Shown here in pieces: positions 31,412-38,612 of a DNA stretch of 56,037 nt (its first letter is position 1; each line of letters begins with the position of its first letter). A program made the translations under genes and the position numbers. The notes below the pieces were generated by a model. It worked only from the letters and a program-made list of their open reading frames with translations, was not told the DNA's origin and searched no databases. This DNA is from DAOTVX01 sp034436015. Lineage in GTDB: Bacteria > Chloroflexota > Anaerolineae > Anaerolineales > Villigracilaceae. The DNA is taken from NCBI GenBank assembly GCA_034436015.1, contig DAOTWG010000001.1, forward strand, positions 1 to 56,037, in the 5' to 3' direction.

Positions 31412-32471
31412 ACCGAATCGTTGGGGCTGGGCTTGTCCTCTCCCCTTGCAAAACTACCCCACCATTGTGATGGGGCACGGAGCAGGCGGGCAGATGATGA
31501 CCGACCTCATCGCCCACCTGTTTGCGCCGGCGTTCCAGAACGAATGGCTAGAGCAACTGGGCGATTCCGCCGTCATCGATCTAGCAAAAGAGATGGAACA
31601 GAGGCCGAAAATTGCCTTTACCACCGATTCGTTCGTTGTCAGTCCTCTGTTCTTCCCCGGTGGGAGCATCGGCGAACTGGCCGTCAACGGTACGGTCAAC
31701 GACTTGGCAATGCGCGGCGCGCGCCCGTTATTCCTTTCCGCCGGCTTTATCCTTGAGGAAGGCTTACCCATGCCGACTCTGGCGCGCGTTGTCCACGATA
31801 TGGCCGAGGCCGCGCGCCGGGCAGGCGTGTCCGTCGTCGCCGGCGATACTAAGGTGGTGCAGAAAGGACACGGCGACGGTGTGTATATCAATACAGGCGG
31901 TATCGGCCTCATCCCCCCAGGCATAGACATCGGTCCCTCCAAAGCCCGTCCTGGCGATGTCGTGTTGGTCAACGGGACGATCGGCGATCACGGAATTGCC
32001 GTGCTCTCGGTGCGCGAGGGGTTATCCTTCGAGACAGAGATTCAATCGGACACGGCCGCGCTGTATGGTCTCGTAGAAGCAATGCTGGCAGCCGGTAAGG
32101 TGCATTGCCTGCGCGATGCCACGCGCGGCGGATTGGCGGCCGTGCTGAACGAACTGGCGGTCGCTTCGGGGGTTGGAATCGAGTTTGAGGAAGGCGCGGT
32201 GCCGCTCAAGCCGGCGGTCAGCGCGGCGTGCGAGATACTTGGGCTCGATCCGCTGTATATCGCCAACGAGGGGAAACTGGTCGCCATTGTCGCGGCCGAA
32301 TCTGCCGAGGCAGTGCTTGCAGCTATGCAGACACACGCATATGGGCAGGAGGCTGCCATCATCGGTCGCGTGACCGCCGAGCACCCGCGCTTGGTCATTG
32401 CGCGCACGGCCATCGGCGGGCAACGCTTGGTAGATTTGCCGGCCGGCGAACTATTGCCCCGCATTTGTTGA
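31389..32471 (+). CDS. hypE: hydrogenase maturation protein HypE (carbamoyl dehydratase)
   Basis: HypE (360 residues) turns a carbamoyl group, received from HypF on its C-terminal cysteine, into the cyanide ligand. The protein ends in PRIC, the required C-terminal Cys. The PurM/ThiL-like ATP-binding motifs are HGAGGQMM at the N-terminus, TTDSFVVSP, and SVVAGDTKVVQKG. The start is ATG 31389 or ATG 31401; both lie inside hypD and neither has a strong ribosome-binding site, so translation is probably coupled. HypF, its substrate partner, is not in the window. Confidence 0.96.
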   Translation: MADVMNDKPNRWGWACPLPLQNYPTIVMGHGAGGQMMTDLIAHLFAPAFQNEWLEQLGDSAVIDLAKEMEQRPKIAFTTDSFVVSPLFFPGGSIGELAVNGTVNDLAMRGARPLFLSAGFILEEGLPMPTLARVVHDMAEAARRAGVSVVAGDTKVVQKGHGDGVYINTGGIGLIPPGIDIGPSKARPGDVVLVNGTIGDHGIAVLSVREGLSFETEIQSDTAALYGLVEAMLAAGKVHCLRDATRGGLAAVLNELAVASGVGIEFEEGAVPLKPAVSAACEILGLDPLYIANEGKLVAIVAAESAEAVLAAMQTHAYGQEAAIIGRVTAEHPRLVIARTAIGGQRLVDLPAGELLPRIC

Positions 32472-32536
32472 TGAGGCATTGCCGGGAAAGCCATACGATT
32501 CACAATCTTTCAAAACCTCACTACGGAGCAAACCTT

Positions 32537-33337
32537 ATGAAAATTCAGAATAAAGTCATCGTTGTCACCGGTGGTGGGAACGGCATTGGGAGAGAGCTGG
32601 TGCTACAGATGCTCGCTCGCGGCGCGCAGATCGCTGCGGTGGACATCCACGCTTCTGCCTTGCAGGAAACCGTCAAGCTGGCCGGGGAGAAGGCAGCGAA
32701 TCTCGCCACCTACACTCTGGATATTACAAACCGAGAAAAGGTAGAGGAACTTCCTGCCCAGGTAATCGCCCGTTACGGCGTCGTGGACGGCCTGATCAAT
32801 AACGCCGGCATTATTCAACCCTTCGTTAAGCTCCACGCGCTCGACTATGAACCGATCGAGCGGGTCATGCATGTCAACTTCTACGGCGCGCTCTACATGA
32901 CCAAGGCGTTCTTGTCCTATCTACTCCAACGCCCGGAAGCGCACATCGTCAATATTTCCAGCATGGGGGGCTTCCTGCCGGTGCCAGGGCAGACGGTATA
33001 CGGCGCCTCCAAGGCGGCGCTTAAACTCCTAACAGAAGGCTTGCATGCCGAACTCCTGCATACGAACGTGCGCGTGACGGTTGTCTTTCCGGGGGCAATT
33101 GGCACGGAGATTGCCAAGAACTCAGGGCTTGGAGAGTTGGCCGTAGAAGGCAAACAGAGAATCCGCGTCTTGCCCCCGTCCAAAGCCGCGCAGATTATCC
33201 TCGATGGAATGGAACAGAATCGCTACCGCATTCTAGTAGGACAAGATGCCAAGTTTATGGATTTACTCTATCGGCTAAGCCCCGAACGCGCCGTCCGATT
33301 TATCTACAAACAGATGAAATCCTTGCTGCCCGAATAG
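32537..33337 (+). CDS. short-chain dehydrogenase/reductase (SDR)
   Basis: A 266-residue classical SDR. The nucleotide-binding TGGGNGIG (about 12-19), the NNAG motif, the catalytic Ser in NISSMGG and YGASK (Tyr and Lys) are all there. ATG 32537 (MKIQNKVIVVTGG) is selected because it begins the Rossmann strand and GGAG precedes it. The C-terminal YRLSPERAVRFIYKQMKSL segment is often seen in SDRs acting on lipids or fatty acyl groups; that is only a hint. It lies 65 bases after hypE and could share its transcript, but a link with hydrogenase is doubtful. Confidence 0.9.
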   Translation: MKIQNKVIVVTGGGNGIGRELVLQMLARGAQIAAVDIHASALQETVKLAGEKAANLATYTLDITNREKVEELPAQVIARYGVVDGLINNAGIIQPFVKLHALDYEPIERVMHVNFYGALYMTKAFLSYLLQRPEAHIVNISSMGGFLPVPGQTVYGASKAALKLLTEGLHAELLHTNVRVTVVFPGAIGTEIAKNSGLGELAVEGKQRIRVLPPSKAAQIILDGMEQNRYRILVGQDAKFMDLLYRLSPERAVRFIYKQMKSLLPE

Positions 33338-33412
33338 GCGAAGGGTGGATCGCGCGTGGAATTCGGAGACCTACCGCTCCTGAGCAACGGCAAAGAACTC
33401 CGGACAAAGCAA

Positions 33413-33436
33413 GCGGGCGGCTGCTTGGCTGCCCGC
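33413..33436. terminator. hairpin between convergent SDR and aldo/keto reductase genes
   Basis: GCGGGC (33413-33418) pairs with GCCCGC (33431-33436), extended by three more pairs. No clear T-run follows on the plus strand; on the minus strand it precedes the end of the 33442 gene. A terminator role is likely but not strong. Confidence 0.5.
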
Positions 33437-33441
33437 ATCGC

Positions 33442-34623
33442 TCACGCCAGATCGGTTACAAAGGGCCGACTGCCGTGCATCGCCAAGTCAATGTACGGCA
33501 TCCATTGGCCGATGGGGATGTTCTGGGGGCATTTTGCCTCACATTCCCCACACTGCACGCACTGCGCCGCGCGGATGTCATGATCGAAGTGGCGCTGTAC
33601 CTCATAGGCATATTTCCACCAACGGTACTGGCCGCGCGCGGCTTCAGGCTTGTCATACATAATGGCTTGATTGTAATTGGCAAAATTGGCCGGAATATCG
33701 ACGCCCTGTGGACAAGGCATACAATATCCACACGCCGTGCACGGAATGGCAGTTAGGGCTTGGTACGCTTTTCGGACATCCTCATAGAGCGCCAACTCTT
33801 CCGCGGAGAGAAGGGCGACTCCAGACTCGTCTGCCAGAGCCACATTTTCTTGCACCTGCTCTAGCGTGCTCATTCCGCTGAGCACGACCGAGACCTCCGG
33901 CTGATTCCAGAGCCAGTGCAACGCCCAGCCAACGGCCGAACGCTTGGCCGGCGCGCGATCCCAGATCGCCTGAACTGCCGGCGGAGGAGCCACCAGTTTT
34001 CCACCCAGCAAGGGCTCCATAACGACCACCGCCAGGCCTTTTGCGGCCGCATACTGCAAGCCGCGCCTACCCGCCTGATTCTCAAGATCCATGTAGTTAT
34101 ACTGAATCTGACACATCGTCCAATCATAGGCGTCCACGATTTGGCGGAAAGTCTCATAGTCATCGTGGAACGAGAAGCCAAGATAGCGGAAACGCCCTTG
34201 CGCAAGAGCCTTCTCTGCCCATTCGAGCACACCGAGATCGCGCAGTTTGCGCCAGTTATCTTTGTTCAATCCATGGAGCAAATAAAAATCCACGTATTCG
34301 ACCCGCAGGCGTTGCCGTTGCACATTGAAGAAGCGGTCGAAATCGACAGCGGTGTGGATTTCCCAGGAGGGAAGTTTTGTCGCCAATCTGACCTTCTGAC
34401 GGTACCCGCCCTGCAAGACACGTCCCAGGAAGGTCTCGCTGGTGCCATGATGATAAGGATAGGCAGTGTCCACATAGTTCACGCCCTGTTCGATGGCGTA
34501 GTAGAGCATGCGCGCGGCTTGGGTTTCGTCAATTGCATCGTTCTCTTTCGTAGGCAGGCGCATGGCGCCGAAGCCAAGAGCAGAAACCTGCCAGTCAAGT
34601 TTGCCAAAGGGACGGTACTTCAC
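33442..34623 (-). CDS. aldo/keto reductase with C-terminal 4Fe-4S domain
   Basis: A 393-residue aldo/keto reductase fused to a ferredoxin-like tail. The barrel (about 1-290) has the family Asp in VDTAYPYHHG with the catalytic Tyr, and Lys in ATKLPSW; the expected His is seen in YLLHGL. The tail has two clusters: CTACGYCMPCP and CVQCGECEAKCP. Such proteins are known as iron-sulfur aldo/keto reductases of mostly anaerobic bacteria. GTG 34623 is chosen since GGAGG stands 4 bases before it and KYRPFGK follows. It is the third gene of the merR unit, 10 bases after the second reductase gene. Confidence 0.9.
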   Translation of the reverse strand: MKYRPFGKLDWQVSALGFGAMRLPTKENDAIDETQAARMLYYAIEQGVNYVDTAYPYHHGTSETFLGRVLQGGYRQKVRLATKLPSWEIHTAVDFDRFFNVQRQRLRVEYVDFYLLHGLNKDNWRKLRDLGVLEWAEKALAQGRFRYLGFSFHDDYETFRQIVDAYDWTMCQIQYNYMDLENQAGRRGLQYAAAKGLAVVVMEPLLGGKLVAPPPAVQAIWDRAPAKRSAVGWALHWLWNQPEVSVVLSGMSTLEQVQENVALADESGVALLSAEELALYEDVRKAYQALTAIPCTACGYCMPCPQGVDIPANFANYNQAIMYDKPEAARGQYRWWKYAYEVQRHFDHDIRAAQCVQCGECEAKCPQNIPIGQWMPYIDLAMHGSRPFVTDLA

Positions 34624-34633
34624 ATTGCCTCCG

Positions 34634-35611
34634 TTATCGATCGAGGATGGCATCAATTTCCCGCATTTGTTCCACTGTGAGTGGGCCAAACTGCATCGCG
34701 GCGGCATTTTCCTTCACTTGCGCGACGGCGCGGAAACCGGGAATTGGGATAGTCTGCGGGCTGCGCGCCCAAAGCCAGGCCAGCGCGCCCTGTGCCAGAG
34801 TCCGCCCCCCGCTGGTCAGAATCTGACGGATGGCGTCGCGTTTGGCCAGCCATTCTGGATTCGGCTTGCCGTCCTTGAAGTATTTCATCCATGTCGGGCT
34901 TTTTTCGCCGCGCACATCGTCCATCGAGACACGCGTCTGCGGAGCATACTTATCGGTCAACAGCCCCATCGCCAGTGGGCCGCGATTGATGGCCGCCAGG
35001 TTGTACTTCTCGCAAATGGCGATGACGGCTGGATTGTCGTCCAACACGTTAAGTTGCAATTGGATCGCGGAGCAGCGCGGCCCTTGCGCGAAGAACTCCG
35101 CCCGGTCGGGGAAGTCGGTACTCCAGCCATAGGCGCGAATCTTACCCTCCTCGACCAATTCTTCGAGCGTCTCGCGCACCGGCCCGGCCTGTTCCACAGG
35201 ATAACCGTTATCGTGGAACTGGTACAGGTCAATGTAATCGGTATTCAAGCGGCGCAGCGAGTCCTCGCAGGCGCGGCGGATGCCCTGGGGTGAAGGGTCG
35301 GCACCGGCGACCTGGCGGGTGCGCTCGTCGAAGACGGCGTTGAATTTGGTCGCGATCACGGCGCGGTCGCGGCGACCAGCCAGGGCGCGACCAAGGACGC
35401 GTTCGCTATGACCGGCGCCGTAGACGTTGGCCGTGTCAAAGAAGTTAATGCCCAAATCGAGCGCCGCGTGAATCGCGCGGATAGACTCGTTGTCATCCAC
35501 CTCTCCCCACCCAAGCGGGATCTCGCCGGCCCAGAACGGCCCACCGATCGCCCAACAACCCAGCCCCATGGCGCTGACTTCTATGCCGGAACGTCCAAGC
35601 ATACGTTTCAT
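34634..35611 (-). CDS. aldo/keto reductase
   Basis: A 325-residue NADPH-dependent aldo/keto reductase. It has the FFDTANVYGAGHSE motif with catalytic Asp and Tyr, ATKFN with Lys, and YQFHDNG with His. The nucleotide-binding part near the C-terminus is PIPGFRAVAQVKEN. These enzymes reduce reactive aldehydes and ketones. Its ATG overlaps the merR stop by 4 bases, so the two are translated together. Regulation by the MerR protein and detoxification of aldehydes is a reasonable inference. Confidence 0.93.
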   Translation of the reverse strand: MKRMLGRSGIEVSAMGLGCWAIGGPFWAGEIPLGWGEVDDNESIRAIHAALDLGINFFDTANVYGAGHSERVLGRALAGRRDRAVIATKFNAVFDERTRQVAGADPSPQGIRRACEDSLRRLNTDYIDLYQFHDNGYPVEQAGPVRETLEELVEEGKIRAYGWSTDFPDRAEFFAQGPRCSAIQLQLNVLDDNPAVIAICEKYNLAAINRGPLAMGLLTDKYAPQTRVSMDDVRGEKSPTWMKYFKDGKPNPEWLAKRDAIRQILTSGGRTLAQGALAWLWARSPQTIPIPGFRAVAQVKENAAAMQFGPLTVEQMREIDAILDR

Positions 35612-35988
35612 CTCTGTTCTCCTTCCACATGCTGACTACAATAGTAGCGAATTTTGCTCTCGATTTTCTCGAGGAACATGTGCAATTGTTGAATCTGATC
35701 CTGCAAACGGTCGCGATGCGCTTCGAGCAAGGCCAAACGGTCGGACACCGTCATCTCGCCCATTTGTTGCAGAGCAACATAGCGCCGCATTTCCGCGAGC
35801 GGCATGCCGGTCGAACGCAGGCATTTGAGGAACTCGATCCAACCGATGTCGTTCGCGGAGTAACGTCGGTGACCGTTTGCCGCGCGCCCAACGGAGGGGA
35901 TCAAGCCAATGCGTTCATAGTAGCGAATCGTATGTGGGCTGAGGCCTGTCCTTGCCGCGACCTGCCGAACGGTTAGGGAAGGTTCCAT
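35608..35988 (-). CDS. MerR-family transcriptional regulator (AdhR/NmlR-like)
   Basis: A 126-residue MerR protein. The winged HTH occupies the first 70 residues (TVRQVAARTGLSPHTIRYYE, then GHRRYSANDIGWIEFLKCL). A dimerisation coiled coil follows, and the protein ends in YYCSQHVEGEQR. Only one Cys stands near the C-terminus and there is no metal-binding loop, so it resembles the small stress-sensing AdhR/NmlR group better than metal sensors. ATG 35988 is supported by GGAGG 8 bases upstream. It is the first gene of the unit and faces the palindrome at 36021, so it should regulate itself. Confidence 0.92.
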   Translation of the reverse strand: MEPSLTVRQVAARTGLSPHTIRYYERIGLIPSVGRAANGHRRYSANDIGWIEFLKCLRSTGMPLAEMRRYVALQQMGEMTVSDRLALLEAHRDRLQDQIQQLHMFLEKIESKIRYYCSQHVEGEQR

Positions 35989-36012
35989 AGGCTTCGCCTC
36001 CAAACGGTATGC

Positions 36013-36043
36013 ATCATACAACTTAGAGTATACTCTAAGTCAA
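36013..36043 (-). promoter_or_regulatory. MerR-type promoter with perfect 20-bp palindromic operator
   Basis: Minus strand: TTGACT (36038-36043), a 19-base spacer, TATGAT (36013-36018). The overlong spacer is the hallmark of MerR-activated promoters. The perfect palindrome ACTTAGAGTATACTCTAAGT (36021-36040) lies inside it. Its half-site CTTAGAGT closely resembles operators of the AdhR/NmlR group. The regulator is encoded by the first gene downstream. Confidence 0.9.
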
Positions 36044-36266
36044 GAGTGGTCGGTGGACGACGCAAAGGGATGTCCGGAGATTCCCGTCTTGGCTACCGCA
36101 AACTGTTCTGCTTCAAAACCCTTAAAAAGGTTCTTCTCGCCGAAGTGGGGGAACAATGTCTTGTTCAGGCCGACTTTCGTAGCGTATCCAAACCCTGCGG
36201 CCTAAAAGGGCAGAAGCCAGTACGTCTTGCCGTCCCACTCTCCCGAATCTTAGAACAAGCTATCGA
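36044..36266. other. intergenic, no gene seen
   Basis: A 101-codon plus-strand frame crosses this stretch but ends inside the herA-like gene on the other strand and has no ribosome-binding site or recognisable sequence. I treat the stretch as noncoding. Confidence 0.45.
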
Positions 36267-37964
36267 TCAATACCCCAACTCCTTCAAAATCTGCGCCTCG
36301 TCCTCCTTGCCGCTGACGCCGAGCAATTCGCGCCAGAAATTGTCATCGTAGCGGCGCGACCTCACCGGCAGGGGCATCGGCACGCCCCAACCGAGCAGCA
36401 GTACTTCTTCTTTCGGCTGAAGCCGCGCCAGCATGCCGCGCAGCGACTCGCGCCCCGAAAGCCCTGCAAGCACGGCGTGGATATCGTCCTCGTCGCCCAA
36501 CCAGCCGGAAATGCGCGTTCCCAACTGCGACAGCACCTCGTCGTAAATCTGCGACGGGCGCTGGTCCACAATAAGCAGGGTGACGTAGTATTTGCGCATC
36601 TCGCGGGCGATGGTGGCGAAGGTCGTCTGGGCGGCCATCTCGCGGTTCAGAAGCTTATGCGCTTCCTCCAGCACGATAACCAATTGTCGCGGCTCATCCT
36701 TCCCCGTCGAACGAAAGACGTTGGTTTTGCGCTCCCAAGCGTCGCGAATCGTACGCGTCAGCAGGTTGGAGACGAACAGGTAGTCCAGGTCACTCTCGAA
36801 CTGACCAAAGGACAGGATAACGTGTCTGCCCGCCTCCAGCGACCGGACGATTTCGCCGACCGAATCGGCGGCGGGCTTTTCGACGATGTAGGGCTTGTCG
36901 AACAGGCGTCGCAGTTTATCGTGCAGGCCCTCGGCGGCCATGACGTTGACGCCGTGCACGTTGGCCCAGGCGGCGACGCTCCCCGGGTGCGGGACGCGCC
37001 TCGTCTTGCCACGCTCGTCCTCGACTTCGATCTCCTCGCGGTTCATGGCCTTGAATTTGGCGAACCAGCCGCGCCCCAGGCTGTGTGCGAGGGCGTGCAG
37101 GACGGTCGGTGCGGTCTCGCGCAGATTCAGTTCGCTGGTCAGCAGTTCGATGTCGGCAGGGGTAATGTCGTCAGCGGCAATTTCCAGGTTGAAGTCAGGC
37201 GTGTTGTTGCGAATCAGCGCCTTGGGCCCCAGGCCCACCACGCGGACTCGGCTGGCGAACTTGGTCTTCAAACCGGTCACTTTTGCGCCCGTATCGGAGG
37301 CGACATCGTCAAAGCCGTACTCGTTGTGCATGTCGAAGACCAGCACGGCGGCCTCGCCCTTGTGCATCAGCCCGGCCAACAGCAGACGAGTCAGGAACGA
37401 CTTGCCCGTGCCGGTCGCCCCGAAGACGCCTGCCGAACGTTGGACGAATTTTCCCAGGTCAATGCGGACGGGATGCCCCTGCTCGCGGGTATAACCAAGG
37501 ATAAAGTCGCCGCGGTAGATTTCGTTAATGTCGCCCGCCGTCGCCAGCCGGACCGGGGCATGGTGCGGCGGCACGGTCTTGACCGGCACCGGACGCGGCA
37601 AATACCCAGCCTTTTCCCTCACCCAGACCTCGTACTCCGGCGTCCCCGGCTCCGGGCCGCGTTCGAGCATCAGGGCGGGTAGGATTTCGAGGTTGGTGAA
37701 GAGCGTCTGCCCATGCAGAGCGCGCGCCAGGGAGGGCGGCAGGCGGGACTCGCTCTGCTCGTCGGCGAAGCGCGGGTCGGTGGCGCCCAGTTGCAGATCG
37801 GTAACGAGACCGTAGAACAGCCAGTCGCCGCTCTCGACCACGACGAAGGCGCCCTCCTGCACGCTCTGCGCCGGAACGATGAGACGGGCCCGGAAAGACT
37901 CTTTCAATCCGCCGCCGATAATGTAGCCGATCGGTGATTGTGGGTTGTCGAGCAATTGAGTCAT
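36267..37964 (-). CDS. HerA-like DNA translocase/helicase ATPase
   Basis: A 565-residue protein of the HerA/FtsK superfamily. The N-terminal HAS beta-barrel (about 1-150, IGYIIGGGLKESFRARL) precedes the ATPase. Walker A is GATGTGKS (about 182-189); Walker B is VIVLEEAHKLL (about 432). Arg-finger-like and sensor segments (IVDQRPSQI) follow. HerA hexamers drive DNA-end processing with the nuclease NurA in archaea and some bacteria, or phage defence with other partners. No NurA or other nuclease gene adjoins it here. The gene appears to be transcribed alone. Confidence 0.88.
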   Translation of the reverse strand: MTQLLDNPQSPIGYIIGGGLKESFRARLIVPAQSVQEGAFVVVESGDWLFYGLVTDLQLGATDPRFADEQSESRLPPSLARALHGQTLFTNLEILPALMLERGPEPGTPEYEVWVREKAGYLPRPVPVKTVPPHHAPVRLATAGDINEIYRGDFILGYTREQGHPVRIDLGKFVQRSAGVFGATGTGKSFLTRLLLAGLMHKGEAAVLVFDMHNEYGFDDVASDTGAKVTGLKTKFASRVRVVGLGPKALIRNNTPDFNLEIAADDITPADIELLTSELNLRETAPTVLHALAHSLGRGWFAKFKAMNREEIEVEDERGKTRRVPHPGSVAAWANVHGVNVMAAEGLHDKLRRLFDKPYIVEKPAADSVGEIVRSLEAGRHVILSFGQFESDLDYLFVSNLLTRTIRDAWERKTNVFRSTGKDEPRQLVIVLEEAHKLLNREMAAQTTFATIAREMRKYYVTLLIVDQRPSQIYDEVLSQLGTRISGWLGDEDDIHAVLAGLSGRESLRGMLARLQPKEEVLLLGWGVPMPLPVRSRRYDDNFWRELLGVSGKEDEAQILKELGY

Positions 37965-38105
37965 ACGACCTCGTGAACCGTGAGTCGGAGCATACCGCTA
38001 GCCACAGAGATAGAGGTAACAGATGAACGGCATGGGCCGGAAATTCCTGCCCCGCTAATTTTACCTACTTTTCCTCTTCTGCGTGCACACCCACACCGGC
38101 GCCGC

Positions 38106-38134
38106 TTGACATTCCTCCTTCCCTCAGGTAGAAT
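38106..38134 (+). promoter_or_regulatory. promoter of the tRNA-Ala pair (and perhaps leuS)
   Basis: TTGACA (38106-38111), 17-base spacer, TAGAAT (38129-38134), 22 bases before the first tRNA. No other promoter is visible before the leuS T-box leader. Confidence 0.8.
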
Positions 38135-38155
38135 ACCCTCCACCTTCGGGAGCGC

Positions 38156-38228
38156 GGGCCTGTGGCTCAGTTGGGAGAGCGCTTCAATCGCACTGAAGAG
38201 GTCGCGGGTTCGAATCCCGCCAGGTCCA
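38156..38228 (+). tRNA. tRNA-Ala (CGC)
   Basis: A 73-base cloverleaf. The acceptor GGGCCTG pairs with CAGGTCC and contains the G3:U70 pair that marks alanine tRNAs. Anticodon stem CTTCA/TGAAG encloses ATCGCAC, giving anticodon CGC. The T-loop is GGTTCGAATCC. CCA is not encoded in full. Confidence 0.95.
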
Positions 38229-38231
38229 CTC

Positions 38232-38304
38232 GGGCCCATAGCGCAGTTGGGAGCGCGTCTCAATGGCATTGAGAAGGTCGAGGGTTCGAATCCCTCTGGG
38301 TCCA
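38232..38304 (+). tRNA. tRNA-Ala (GGC)
   Basis: A 73-base cloverleaf three bases after the first. Acceptor GGGCCCA/TGGGTCC again has G3:U70. Anticodon stem TCTCA/TGAGA encloses ATGGCAT, giving anticodon GGC. Confidence 0.95.
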
Positions 38305-38334
38305 CTGACAATGTATCCATCGTGCAAGGTCAGA

Positions 38335-38585
38335 GCAGGAGTAGTAGACCATCCCGCCAGCGAGTCAGGAGAGCAAGGTGTGAGCCTGACAAGGTGTCTG
38401 CGGGAACGCCGCCGAGGGTCGAACTCGCCTGCTGCCTTTGGCGGACTGCGCCGGCGAATCGAGTAGTCGGCGTCGGGGCGCCCGTTATAGCCTGTTAAGC
38501 GACGGCGAGCGATTCTCTTCTCGTCGTAAGCAGGGTGGTACCGCGGAGCAACCCTTCGTCCCTGGAGCGACGGAGGTTTTTTTTT
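38335..38585 (+). promoter_or_regulatory. T-box riboswitch controlling leuS
   Basis: The leader contains the invariant T-box AGGGTGGTACCGCG (38532-38545). Its TGGT bulge fits an uncharged tRNA ending in ACCA, as in tRNA-Leu. A long Stem I is closed by GCAGG/CCTGC (38335-38339, 38428-38432). On its 3' side, GAACTCG offers the specifier codon CTC (38424-38426), read by tRNA-Leu(GAG). GGGT of the T-box can pair with ACCC (38551-38554) to form the antiterminator, which competes with the terminator 38553-38585. Uncharged tRNA-Leu would allow leuS transcription. Confidence 0.92.
38553..38585 (+). terminator. regulated terminator of the leuS T-box
   Basis: CCTTCGTC (38553-38560) pairs with GACGGAGG (38569-38576), one G-U pair, then nine T. 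Its 5' arm region overlaps the antiterminator pairing. Confidence 0.92.
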
Positions 38586-38612
38586 GTATCTTATAGAACG
38601 CCGAGGTAACCT

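Noticed and set aside
36477..37682. 401-codon plus-strand frame opposite the HerA-like gene
   Set aside because: The minus strand has Walker A, Walker B and the HAS barrel; the plus frame is a mirror.
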